Assembly (NCBI RefSeq): GCF_000772935.1
Contig: NZ_JPVR01000070.1
Span: 62,001 to 126,000, forward strand
Source: Lysinibacillus boronitolerans JCM 21713 = 10a = NBRC 103108
GTDB taxonomy: Bacteria > Bacillota > Bacilli > Bacillales_A > Planococcaceae
Length of the DNA: 64,000 bases
Reading direction: 5' to 3'
Made by a program: the position numbers and the translations under genes. This document shows, in pieces, positions 56,221-64,000 of the stretch; within the stretch, counting starts at the first letter, position 1; each line of letters opens with the position of its first letter. Below the pieces are notes generated by a model. The model was not told where the DNA came from. It ran no database searches and saw nothing but the letters and a program-made list of their open reading frames with translations.

Positions 56221-57175
56221 AGGGTTAAAAAAATATTTTCCGATTCGAAAAGGAGTCCTTAATTCACATGCCGGGGATGTAAAGGCCGTAGATGATGTTT
56301 CCTTTGAAGTATTTGAAGGGGAAACATTAGGAATTGTTGGCGAATCAGGCTGTGGTAAGTCCACAACGGGTCGCTTATTAATGCGTTTACTGGAGCCCAC
56401 TGGGGGTAAGATAGAATTCGCAGGTAAAATGATTTCGGAATTATCCAACAACGAAATGAGGAAGGCACGTAGAGATATTCAAATGATTTTTCAGGATCCC
56501 TATGCCTCACTAAATCCTCGCCATAACATCGGCAAAATTTTAGAGGAGCCTCTTATTGTTCATGGGATAGGTAATGCCAAAGAGCGAAAACAGAAAGTGT
56601 TGGAGCTGCTTGAGATTGTTGGATTGAATGAATATCATATCAAGCGTTATCCGCATCAATTTAGTGGAGGGCAAAGGCAGCGTATTGGCATTGCTAGAGC
56701 CTTGATGACCAATCCACGCTTAATTATTGCGGACGAGCCAGTATCGGCACTTGATGTATCCATCCAGGCACAGGTTTTAAATTTATTGCAAAAGCTGCAA
56801 AAGGATTTAAAGCTAACTTATATTTTTATTTCCCATGATTTAGGGGTTGTGCGTCATATTAGTAATCGAGTTGGCGTTATGTATTTAGGTAAATTAGTTG
56901 AACTGACAGCGAGTGAGGACTTATATGCTGAACCGCTTCATCCATATACACAAGCACTTTTATCTTCGGTTCCTGTTCCAGATCCTACGTTTGAACGAGA
57001 GCAGATCATCATTTCTGGAGATATTCCAAGTGCATCAAACCCGCCAAGCGGTTGTACTTTCCATACGAGATGTCCGTTTAAAATGGATCAGTGCTCACAG
57101 GTAGTACCTAAAATGCAAGAAGTGAAACCGGGTCATTATGTTGCTTGCCATCTTTATGAGGCACTCCAACATTAA
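56195..57175 (+). CDS. Dipeptide ABC transporter ATPase (DppF/OppF type)
   Basis: A 326-residue partner ATPase: [17 protein letters not shown] (Walker A), [30 protein letters not shown] (signature), [14 protein letters not shown] (Walker B), [10 protein letters not shown], and a C-terminal [14 protein letters not shown] cluster. The two ATPases form a heterodimer on the permeases. The GTG start at 56195 has ggaggtgg upstream, within the end of the preceding gene. Confidence 0.92.
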   Translation: MSKALLKVEGLKKYFPIRKGVLNSHAGDVKAVDDVSFEVFEGETLGIVGESGCGKSTTGRLLMRLLEPTGGKIEFAGKMISELSNNEMRKARRDIQMIFQDPYASLNPRHNIGKILEEPLIVHGIGNAKERKQKVLELLEIVGLNEYHIKRYPHQFSGGQRQRIGIARALMTNPRLIIADEPVSALDVSIQAQVLNLLQKLQKDLKLTYIFISHDLGVVRHISNRVGVMYLGKLVELTASEDLYAEPLHPYTQALLSSVPVPDPTFEREQIIISGDIPSASNPPSGCTFHTRCPFKMDQCSQVVPKMQEVKPGHYVACHLYEALQH

Positions 57176-57205
57176 ATGATATAAAAACTCATAGGGGGAA
57201 ATTCG

Positions 57206-58822
57206 ATGAAGAAAAAGAAGTTTTGGACTTTAGGTGTAATGCTACTCCTTATTCTTTCGACAATCTTAGCAGCTTGTGGCGGCTCAGATACGAAGGATAC
57301 GGGTAGTAAAGATACTTCAACTAGTGGCGATACAGCTAGCAGTGGAGAACCAAAAATTTTAGTGTATGGTCGTGGTGGAGATTCTGTAGCACTTGACCCT
57401 GCTGTTGTTACAGACGGTGAATCCTTCACGGTGACAGCTAATATTTATGAAACACTTGTAAACTTTGGAGAGCGAGATGTAACAATTCAACCAGGCTTAG
57501 CCAAATCATGGGAGGCATCAGAGGATGGTTTAACGTATACTTTCCAGCTACAAGAAGGTGTGAAATTCCATGATGGCACAGATTTCAATGCTGAGGCTGT
57601 TGTTAAGAATATTGAACGTTGGAAAACAGGGGCAGATAAACACCCATACTTTAGTTCGCAATTTGTCGTTGGTGACAAGCAAGTAATTGAATCAGTAACT
57701 GCAGAGGGAGACTACACAGTTGTCTTTAAGTTAAGTCAACCTCAAGCGCCATTTTTGAAAAATTTAGCAATGTCTCCATTTGCAATTGCTTCTCCAACAG
57801 CATTTGAAGCAGATGAAGAAGGTTTATCAGCAAATCCTGTAGGAACAGGTCCATTCAAATTTGTTAGCTGGGTACGTAATGATTCAATCACAATTGAGAA
57901 AAACCCAGATTACTATATTGATGGCTATCCTAAATTAGATAAAGTAATTTATCGTTCTATTCCGGAAAACTCAGCACGTTTAAATGATTTATTAGCAGGC
58001 AATATTGATGTAGCTGATGGCTTAAGCCCATCAGATAAAGCAACAATCGAAGGCGATGCAAATTTACAGTTAATCGAACGTCCATCTATGAACGTTGGTT
58101 ACCTTGGCTTAACTGTTACACGTCCACCTTTTGATAATGTAAAAGTGCGTCAAGCAGTCAACTATGCAATTGATAAACAAGCATTAGTGGATGCGTTTTA
58201 TGAAGGGCTAGCTGAGCCAGCGAAAAACCCAATGCCACCAGTAATTTCTGGTTATAACGATGAAGTGACAGGCTATACGTATGATCCTGAAAAAGCGAAA
58301 GCATTACTTGCTGAAGCAGGCTACGATGGTAAGGAAATTGAGCTATGGGCAATGCCAGTACCACGTCCATACATGCCAGACGGACAAAAAGTTGCTGAAG
58401 CGATTCAAAAGAATTTAGAAGATGTAGGTATTAAATCTAAAATTGTATCATTTGAATGGGCTACGTATTTAGAAAAAGCTCAAAATGGTGAAGCAGATGC
58501 ATTCCTACTTGGCTGGACAGGCGATAATGGGGATGCGGATAACTTCCTATACACGTTATTAGACGGCGATAATATTGGCTCTAATAACTATACGTTCTAT
58601 GATAATCCAGAATTACACAAGATCTTAACAGCTGCTCAAACTGAGATCGATGAAGACAAGCGTAATGAACTTTATAAGCAAGCTCAAGTAATTATTTCTG
58701 AGGATGCTCCATGGGTTCCACTTGCTCACTCTATTCCAATTTTAGCTGCTAATGTGAAAGTGACGAATTATATTGCGCATCCTACTGGCTCTGACCGTTT
58801 AGATGCAGTAGATATTCAATAG
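57206..58822 (+). CDS. Peptide-binding lipoprotein (family 5 solute-binding protein)
   Basis: A 538-residue lipoprotein; signal peptide with lipobox ILAAC (Cys24), then a Ser/Thr/Asp/Gly-rich linker. The mature part is a family 5 solute-binding protein, close to DppA-type proteins: GLAKSWEASEDGLTYTF, GTGPFKFVSW, PSMNVGYLGL, RQAVNYAIDK and GWTGDNGDADNFLY. It captures di- or oligopeptides for the ABC importer. Thirty bases follow the ATPase gene. A hairpin and 230 bases separate it from the permease genes. Confidence 0.93.
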   Translation: MKKKKFWTLGVMLLLILSTILAACGGSDTKDTGSKDTSTSGDTASSGEPKILVYGRGGDSVALDPAVVTDGESFTVTANIYETLVNFGERDVTIQPGLAKSWEASEDGLTYTFQLQEGVKFHDGTDFNAEAVVKNIERWKTGADKHPYFSSQFVVGDKQVIESVTAEGDYTVVFKLSQPQAPFLKNLAMSPFAIASPTAFEADEEGLSANPVGTGPFKFVSWVRNDSITIEKNPDYYIDGYPKLDKVIYRSIPENSARLNDLLAGNIDVADGLSPSDKATIEGDANLQLIERPSMNVGYLGLTVTRPPFDNVKVRQAVNYAIDKQALVDAFYEGLAEPAKNPMPPVISGYNDEVTGYTYDPEKAKALLAEAGYDGKEIELWAMPVPRPYMPDGQKVAEAIQKNLEDVGIKSKIVSFEWATYLEKAQNGEADAFLLGWTGDNGDADNFLYTLLDGDNIGSNNYTFYDNPELHKILTAAQTEIDEDKRNELYKQAQVIISEDAPWVPLAHSIPILAANVKVTNYIAHPTGSDRLDAVDIQ

Positions 58823-58863
58823 TAAATTTCACCATTTTTAATTGAACAAAGAAATGTAATGTG

Positions 58864-58917
58864 AAGAATCTGCTTGCTTTTCTGCGGGTAAGCCGTGGAA
58901 ATCTCGCAGATTCTTTT
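58864..58917 (+). repeat. Hairpin between binding-protein and permease genes; repeat copy B
   Basis: AAGAATCTGC (58864-58873) pairs with GCAGATTCTT (58906-58915), followed by TT. The 5' part is identical to the element at 18249-18276 over 18 plus 9 bases. Placed inside the dpp operon, it could reduce read-through into the permeases or protect the 3' end of the binding-protein message. Confidence 0.6.
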
Positions 58918-59052
58918 CAAGTAAAGATAATGATTATTTCCTGTATGAAAGATCTCAACTAAACATTCAAAACCGTTTAGTGAAGGCTCAACCTTTCAAC
59001 AGTATATAAAGACTTCACAGTAGATTATGAAAATCATAGAGAGGTGATGAAA

Positions 59053-60057
59053 ATGCTTCACTATATGGGGAGACGTTTACTTCAACTAATCCCAGTTTTG
59101 CTTGGAATGACTTTTATCGTCTTTATGTTGATACGAGCAATTCCTGGAAATCCAGCACAAGTTATTTTAGGACAACAGGCAACAAAAGAGGCGGTCGAGG
59201 CGTTAAACGCAAGTTTAGGATTAGATAAGCCCTGGTATACACAATATTTTAGTTACTTAGCAGGTATTTTTCAGGGAGATTTAGGGGTTTCCCTACGTAC
59301 GAAACTACCTGTATCAGAAGAAATTTTCCCATACTTAGCAGCAACGGCTGAACTTGCACTATTTGCGATGATTATTGCAATTGTTATTGGTGTGAATGCG
59401 GGCATTATTTCTGCATGGTTCCAAAATTCTTGGTTTGATTATACAGCAATGATTATAGCGTTAATCGGTGTATCTGTACCCGTGTTCTGGCTTGGATTGA
59501 TGGAGCAGTGGACATTTAGTAGTAAGCTTGGTTGGCTGCCTACTTCTGGTCGAGAAGATGTGCGAAATCCAATTACCGCCATAACCCATTTTTATTTATT
59601 GGATACGCTCATTCAAGGCCGCTTTGATCAATTCATCGAAGTCATAAAGCGCTTAATATTACCAGGAGTAGCACTTGCAACGATTCCAATGGCTATCATT
59701 GCCAGAATCACAAGGTCTTCCATGCTGGAAGTTATGCGCTCAGATTATGTGAGGACTGCAAGAGCAAAAGGACAAAAAATGTTTATTGTTGTTTATAAAC
59801 ATGCATTAAAGAATGCGGTTATTCCTGTGCTAACGGTAATTGGTCTACAAACAGGATTACTGTTAGGTGGGGCCATTTTAACAGAGACAATTTTTAGTTG
59901 GCCAGGAATTGGTCGTTATATTTATGATGCGATTGGCTTCAGGGATTATCCTGTGATTCAATCAGGTATTCTAATCGTTGCATTTATTTTCATCATGATT
60001 AACTTAATCGTGGATTTACTGTATACAGTAGTCGACCCACGTATTAAATACAAATAG
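59053..60057 (+). CDS. Dipeptide ABC transporter permease (DppB type)
   Basis: A 334-residue permease with about six helices. N-terminal RRLLQLIPVLLGMTFIVFML is typical of DppB, and GNPAQVILG, LGLDKPWYTQYF and the EAA-like segment YVRTARAKGQKM are present. I chose ATG 59053 because gaggtg lies six bases upstream; ATG and GTG codons just before it overlap that site. It pairs with the DppC-type permease 15 bases downstream. Confidence 0.92.
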   Translation: MLHYMGRRLLQLIPVLLGMTFIVFMLIRAIPGNPAQVILGQQATKEAVEALNASLGLDKPWYTQYFSYLAGIFQGDLGVSLRTKLPVSEEIFPYLAATAELALFAMIIAIVIGVNAGIISAWFQNSWFDYTAMIIALIGVSVPVFWLGLMEQWTFSSKLGWLPTSGREDVRNPITAITHFYLLDTLIQGRFDQFIEVIKRLILPGVALATIPMAIIARITRSSMLEVMRSDYVRTARAKGQKMFIVVYKHALKNAVIPVLTVIGLQTGLLLGGAILTETIFSWPGIGRYIYDAIGFRDYPVIQSGILIVAFIFIMINLIVDLLYTVVDPRIKYK

Positions 60058-60072
60058 AAGGGAGTTGCAAAG

Positions 60073-60966
60073 ATGACTGGAGCAATTGATATAAAAAAAG
60101 AAGCAGCACCAGTTCGAGAAAAGGCAGTAGGCCCATGGCTCGAAGGCTGGCGTAGTTTTAAAAAGAGCAAAGTATCCCTTGTAGGAGCAGGAATTGTTAT
60201 ATTTTTTATTTTACTGGCTGTCATTGGTCCGTTCATTGCACCACAGGGCATCAATGAACAAGATTTAACGAAGCGTTTACTGGCACCATCCGCTGATCAT
60301 TGGTTTGGAACGGATGATTTTGGACGGGATATTTTTTCGAGGATCATTCACGGTGCAAGGATTTCGCTATGGGTAGGCTTTTTCTCTGTTATTTTGTCCG
60401 TGATAATTGGTAGTTTACTTGGCATCATTGCAGGTTATTATGGTAAATGGGTTGATACGATAATTTCACGTATTTTTGATATTATGCTAGCTTTCCCTAG
60501 TATGCTACTAGCGATTGCAGTAGTGTCAGTGTTAGGTCCATCTTTACAAAATGCATTAATCGCTATTGCTATTATTAACGTACCGAATTTTGGGCGCTTA
60601 ATCCGTTCTAAAGTTTTAAGTGTCAAGGAAGAAGAGTATATAGTAGCGGCAAAAGCAATTGGTATGCGTGATGCGCGAATTCTATTTTCACATATTTTGC
60701 CGAATTCCATAACCCCAATAATTGTACAGGGAACACTAGCAATTGCGACAGCCATTATTGAAGCGGCAGCATTAGGTTTCCTTGGGCTAGGGGCTCAAGC
60801 TCCAGCACCAGAATGGGGGAAAATGCTAGCGGATGCACGTAAGTTTTTATTAAATGCTCCGTGGACGATGATTTTCCCTGGTTTAGCTATTATGTTAACA
60901 GTTCTTGGCTTTAATCTAATGGGTGATGGACTACGAGATGCACTTGATCCAAAAATGAAAAGTTAG
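60073..60966 (+). CDS. Dipeptide ABC transporter permease (DppC type)
   Basis: A 297-residue permease: a soluble N-terminal part, KSKVSLVGAGIVIFFILLAV first helix, HWFGTDDFGRDIFSRIIHGAR (strongly conserved in DppC), IIGSLLGIIAGYYG, the EAA loop YIVAAKAIGMRDARILF and LGFNLMGDGLRDALDP at the end. It completes the importer begun by the ATPase genes and the binding protein. Ribosome binding site agaaggga. Confidence 0.94.
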   Translation: MTGAIDIKKEAAPVREKAVGPWLEGWRSFKKSKVSLVGAGIVIFFILLAVIGPFIAPQGINEQDLTKRLLAPSADHWFGTDDFGRDIFSRIIHGARISLWVGFFSVILSVIIGSLLGIIAGYYGKWVDTIISRIFDIMLAFPSMLLAIAVVSVLGPSLQNALIAIAIINVPNFGRLIRSKVLSVKEEEYIVAAKAIGMRDARILFSHILPNSITPIIVQGTLAIATAIIEAAALGFLGLGAQAPAPEWGKMLADARKFLLNAPWTMIFPGLAIMLTVLGFNLMGDGLRDALDPKMKS

Positions 60967-60980
60967 TAAATAGGAACAAT

Positions 60981-61009
60981 AACCTTCTACAAGTTAGAAG
61001 GTTTTTTTA
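60981..61009 (+). terminator. Terminator after the dpp operon
   Basis: A 9-bp stem (60981-60989 with 60995-61003) running into T7. The 240 bases from here to the first TerD gene are its promoter region; I could not assign a sigma-factor site. Confidence 0.9.
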
Positions 61010-61246
61010 GCTACTTGGACCAATGGATATAAAAGGAACATTTTTACTACAAAAACGTTCTATGCTATAGAAAAAGGCGTGAGGGGCTTTCTAAAATAAG
61101 TGAAAACACCTTTTCGGAGCCATTAATTGAATTTTTTGTCACGTTATTTTAGACTTAATTTAAGTAGAAATCTTTTAGCTTAGTAGATTATATTGCTTAC
61201 CATAAAATCTTTCGACTGAAATACATATTTTAGGAGGGTGTTAAAA

Positions 61247-61864
61247 TTGGGGATTAATTTACAAAAAGGACAAAGAGTTGATTTAACAAAGGGTAACGCA
61301 GGATTAAATAAAATAAAAGTAGGTTTAGGGTGGGACCCTGTAGGTCAAGAGAAAAGTGGCGGCTTTTTAGGTGGTTTATTTTCCAGCAGAAATAGTGGCA
61401 GTGGCAGAAGTATCGACTGTGATGCTTCGGTATTGATGTTACAGGATGATAAGGTTGTTGCGGGTGACGATGTTGTTTATTTCGGGAAATTAACAAGTAG
61501 CTGCGGTTCTGTTCGACATTCAGGTGATAATTTAACAGGTGACGGCGATGGTGATGATGAGGTAATTACAATTGAGCTATCATCTGTACCTACGCAATAT
61601 AACAAGCTTGTGTTTGTTGTAAACATTTATGATGCGGCAGGTCGCAATCAACACTTCGGTATGATTCAAAATGCATATATTCGTGTGTATGATGATAGGA
61701 CAGGAAGCGAACTAATTCGCTATAATTTAACTGATAATTATTCGAATTTAACGACGTTAGTATGTGGAGAAATTTACCGTCATAATAATGAATGGAAATT
61801 TGCTGCGGTTGGTACGGGAACAAATGACATAAAGCTTGGCGACGTTGTTCGAAGATATCAATAA
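61247..61864 (+). CDS. TerD family protein, divergent (YceC-like)
   Basis: A 205-residue TerD-domain protein. It starts MGINLQKGQRVDLTKGN like its neighbours, and keeps the acidic Ca-type loop [33 protein letters not shown] and GEIYRHNNEWKFAAVG. It differs by a Gly/Ser-rich insertion (residues 35-55, GGFLGGLFSSRNSGSG) after GLGWDP, a Cys in place of the usual Leu in ASxFLL (IDCDASVLM), and an untypical C-terminus. TTG at 61247 has aggaggg upstream and aligns with the paralogues. It heads the ter operon. Confidence 0.9.
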   Translation: MGINLQKGQRVDLTKGNAGLNKIKVGLGWDPVGQEKSGGFLGGLFSSRNSGSGRSIDCDASVLMLQDDKVVAGDDVVYFGKLTSSCGSVRHSGDNLTGDGDGDDEVITIELSSVPTQYNKLVFVVNIYDAAGRNQHFGMIQNAYIRVYDDRTGSELIRYNLTDNYSNLTTLVCGEIYRHNNEWKFAAVGTGTNDIKLGDVVRRYQ

Positions 61865-61894
61865 ATAATTGACTAAATAGGAGGAATAAAAATT

Positions 61895-62476
61895 ATGGGC
61901 ATTTCACTACAAAAAGGTCAAAAGGTAGATTTAACTAAAACAAATCCAGGATTAACGAATGTTGTTGTAGGTTTAGGCTGGGATACAAATAAATATGATG
62001 GTGGTCATGATTTTGACTTAGACTCCTCTGTATTTTTACTTGCTGATACAGGCAAAGTTGCAGATCAAAATGATTTTATTTTCTATAACAACACTACAGG
62101 TGGCAATGGCTCAGTTGAGCATTCAGGCGATAATTTAACAGGTGTAGGCGAAGGTGACGATGAAGTGGTGAAAGTGGCATTAACTCAAGTACCTGCACAT
62201 GTTCAGCGACTAGCCTTCACTGTAACAATCCATGATGCAGAGTCTCGCAGTCAGAACTTCGGTATGGTGTCTAATGCCTATATTCGTATTATAAATGCTG
62301 CTTCCAACGAAGAAATTATTCGCTATGATTTAGGCGAGGATTTCAGTATCGAAACAGCGATTGTTGTAGGGGAATTATATCGCCATAACGGAGAATGGAA
62401 ATTTAATGCGATTGGTGCGGGCTATCAAGGTGGCTTAGCTGCTTTATGTAATGATTATGGCTTAAGTGTAAACTAA
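61895..62476 (+). CDS. yceD: TerD family stress protein
   Basis: A 193-residue TerD protein with all family blocks: [80 protein letters not shown] and [12 protein letters not shown]. TerD domains bind calcium and belong to general stress systems (tellurite, acid or envelope stress). It follows the divergent copy by 30 bases and precedes a third by 34. The length fits B. subtilis YceD, one of three such tandem genes in the yceCDE order. Confidence 0.93.
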   Translation: MGISLQKGQKVDLTKTNPGLTNVVVGLGWDTNKYDGGHDFDLDSSVFLLADTGKVADQNDFIFYNNTTGGNGSVEHSGDNLTGVGEGDDEVVKVALTQVPAHVQRLAFTVTIHDAESRSQNFGMVSNAYIRIINAASNEEIIRYDLGEDFSIETAIVVGELYRHNGEWKFNAIGAGYQGGLAALCNDYGLSVN

Positions 62477-62510
62477 AATTTCATCTTTGGACAGAAAGGG
62501 AGATTTTTGA

Positions 62511-63086
62511 ATGGCTATACAATTAAGTAAAGGGCAACGTATTGATTTAACAAAGCAAGATCCAGGCTTAAATAGCATTGGCATTGGTTTAGGCTGGGAT
62601 GTAAAGCAATTTGACGGTGGGCAAGACTTTGACCTGGATGCATCTGTATTTTTACTAGATGCTTCAGGTAAATGTCGTAATGAACAGGACTTTATTTTCT
62701 ATAATAATTTAGCGAGCCCAGACCAGTCTGTTGTCCATACGGGAGATAATCGTACAGGTGCAGGGGATGGGGATGATGAAAAAATTCTTGTCAACCTAAA
62801 GCAAGTATCACCTCAAATTGAAAAAATTGTAGTGACGGTTACTATTTACGATGCCGAGGGACGTCATCAAAACTTCGGGCAAGTTTTAAATGCCTATGTA
62901 CGATTGACGAACGAAGAGTCGGGATCAGAGGTATTGCGGTACGATCTAGGCGAAGATTTCAGTATTGAAACGGCTGTAGTATTTTGCGAGCTGTACCGAC
63001 ATAATGGTGAGTGGAAATTTGCTGCAGTAGGCTCAGGTTACCAGGGTGGACTAGCTGCATTAATCAATGCATATGGCTTACAGTAA
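62511..63086 (+). CDS. yceE: TerD family stress protein
   Basis: A 191-residue TerD protein, the third of the set, closest to the second: [80 protein letters not shown] and [19 protein letters not shown]. It corresponds to YceE of B. subtilis by position. In B. subtilis the TerC-family yceF follows; here only a decayed fragment of a membrane protein follows before a lyase gene. Confidence 0.93.
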   Translation: MAIQLSKGQRIDLTKQDPGLNSIGIGLGWDVKQFDGGQDFDLDASVFLLDASGKCRNEQDFIFYNNLASPDQSVVHTGDNRTGAGDGDDEKILVNLKQVSPQIEKIVVTVTIYDAEGRHQNFGQVLNAYVRLTNEESGSEVLRYDLGEDFSIETAVVFCELYRHNGEWKFAAVGSGYQGGLAALINAYGLQ

Positions 63087-63123
63087 CTAGTTTGAGAAAT
63101 AGGTACATGACGAAGGATCTTGA

Positions 63124-63337
63124 TTTTGTTTGGATGTATTAAATACATATGCTCACTGGCAGATGTGTGGACTTGTTTTAATAGATTCAGTATCAGGGCG
63201 CCAATCGTAATGCACTAAAAATATTTGCTAGTTTTTCGGGCTACCATCTTTCACATGAAATTATCGTTATTATTTTAATTGCTGCATTCTTATTGACATT
63301 TGTTATTTACAAGTTGAAGAAGAAAACAGCAGTGTAA
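63124..63337 (+). pseudogene. Decayed membrane-protein remnant
   Basis: No intact frame is present, but 63185-63337 encodes, without a start, about 50 residues ending in a membrane helix and a Lys tail (FSGYHLSHEIIVIILIAAFL, then TFVIYKLKKKTAV and TAA). In another frame, 63124-63207 encodes a partly hydrophobic stretch (GLVLIDSVSG) that would continue it with a frameshift near 63210. I read this as the relic of a membrane-protein gene. I cannot name the family, and TerC is only possible from position. Confidence 0.4.
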
Positions 63338-63339
63338 AC

Positions 63340-63387
63340 AAGGCACTGTATTGGTCTGTATGGAACAGGCTGATACAGTGCCTTTTT
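63340..63387 (+). terminator. Terminator before the lyase gene
   Basis: An 11-bp stem (63340-63350 with 63374-63384) running into a T5 run. It would cut the ter mRNA between the TerD genes and the lyase gene, unless the lyase has its own promoter. Confidence 0.85.
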
Positions 63388-63420
63388 CACAAAAGGCATA
63401 GTTACTGGGGAGAGGATTAG

Positions 63421-64000
63421 ATGCAACACTTTGCAACAGAAGCAGAGACGATTTTTTATAAGAAGCCACAGCCATTTACAAAATGGGAATCACCAGATAT
63501 TTTGTCGTATGCTCTAGGTGCGACATTGTACATGCCAGCTTCCATGCCTACAATTGTGAGCTTGATTCGATCACAAAAATATAAGCAACTCACATCCCTC
63601 GTCATTGATTTGGAGGATGCAGTAGGAGATGCAGAGTTAGTAGATTGTGAAGCTAAGCTGATAGAAGATATTAGTGAACTATACGCACTCTATCAGCAAA
63701 AACAGCTATTGCTTCAGGAGCTCCCATTACTTTTTGTTCGAGTCCGACATGTTGAGCAATTTCAAAAGTTAACGACTGCTTTAGGGAAAAAGCAAGAAAT
63801 ATTAACAGGCTATGTCTTTCCAAAGTTTACAGCAGAACAGGGTGCACGCTATTTTGAACTGCTTGAACAAACCATTTTAGAAAATGATTTAATTTTATAT
63901 GGTATGCCGATTTTGGAGAGCCGTGAGGTACTATATAAGGAATCTCGCTTAGAAGCATTATTAAACATTAAAGCAGTTCTACATCAATACAGAGCCCGTG
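63421..64000 (+). CDS. HpcH/HpaI aldolase/citrate lyase-like protein (partial, cut by window end)
   Basis: The first 193 codons of an open frame that continues beyond the window. The product resembles the CitE-like lyases of Ter-associated biosynthetic clusters: TLYMPASMPTIVSL, TSLVIDLEDAVGD (metal-binding Glu-Asp), LPLLFVRVRHVEQF, and GYVFPKFTAEQG. In that system the lyase works with ATP-grasp, phosphoribosyltransferase and HAD-type proteins to make a nucleoside-like metabolite. Ribosome binding site ggggagagg before the ATG. The missing C-terminus and downstream genes would confirm the module. Confidence 0.8.
   Translation, partial: MQHFATEAETIFYKKPQPFTKWESPDILSYALGATLYMPASMPTIVSLIRSQKYKQLTSLVIDLEDAVGDAELVDCEAKLIEDISELYALYQQKQLLLQELPLLFVRVRHVEQFQKLTTALGKKQEILTGYVFPKFTAEQGARYFELLEQTILENDLILYGMPILESREVLYKESRLEALLNIKAVLHQYRAR

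Overview
The window is 64 kb of low-GC Firmicute chromosome. Small acid-soluble spore protein, SpoVR and YhbH genes point to a spore-former. An apparent D-aspartate ligase/aspartate racemase pair matches the L-Lys-D-Asp (A4-alpha) peptidoglycan bridge known from Lysinibacillus, so I read this as a Lysinibacillus or very close relative (inference; no 16S gene is present). There is no rRNA, tRNA, CRISPR array, insertion sequence or prophage. Most of the window is core housekeeping and stress genes, many with the neighbours they have in Bacillus subtilis.

0-13 kb: spore genes yhbH-spoVR; a radical SAM/SPASM protein; an XRE regulator divergent from an orphan HsdS-like (restriction specificity) gene; an RNase J; a LysM/L,D-transpeptidase; a run of small genes (a gamma-SASP-like protein, a Cys-rich CWC protein, a double DUF305 protein); and a globin-coupled chemoreceptor with a degenerate zinc-binding (CZB) tail. 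13-26 kb: an acyl-CoA synthetase; the C39 lipoprotein, D-Asp ligase and aspartate racemase cluster; a DEAD-box helicase with an M29 aminopeptidase; an SGNH esterase; and sbcDC. 26-44 kb: a TPP riboswitch with thiT; methionine aminopeptidase; PPK2; carbonic anhydrase; a second M29 peptidase; motAB; yfkK and yfkI-yfkH-like genes; a PfeT-type iron-efflux ATPase with PerR- and Fur-like sites; class I fumarase; a YwqG gene with a LexA-like box inside its promoter; and an MFS transporter behind a leader peptide and attenuator.

44-55 kb: rlmCD, pdaA, then a block that follows the B. subtilis order yfhF, recX, yfhH, yfhJ, yfhP, mutY, sspE, ygaC, ygaD. The sspE-like gene is only 58 codons and has a good forespore-type promoter. 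55-61 kb: a five-gene dipeptide ABC transporter with a hairpin between the binding-protein gene and the permeases. 61-64 kb: the start of a Ter-type stress operon with three TerD paralogues, a decayed membrane-protein remnant, and a CitE-like lyase gene cut by the window end.

The items most worth following are the attenuator with its 18-codon leader at 42.17-42.34 kb, the orphan HsdS-like/XRE pair, the chemoreceptor that has lost zinc ligands, the LexA-like box in front of ywqG, and the ter module.
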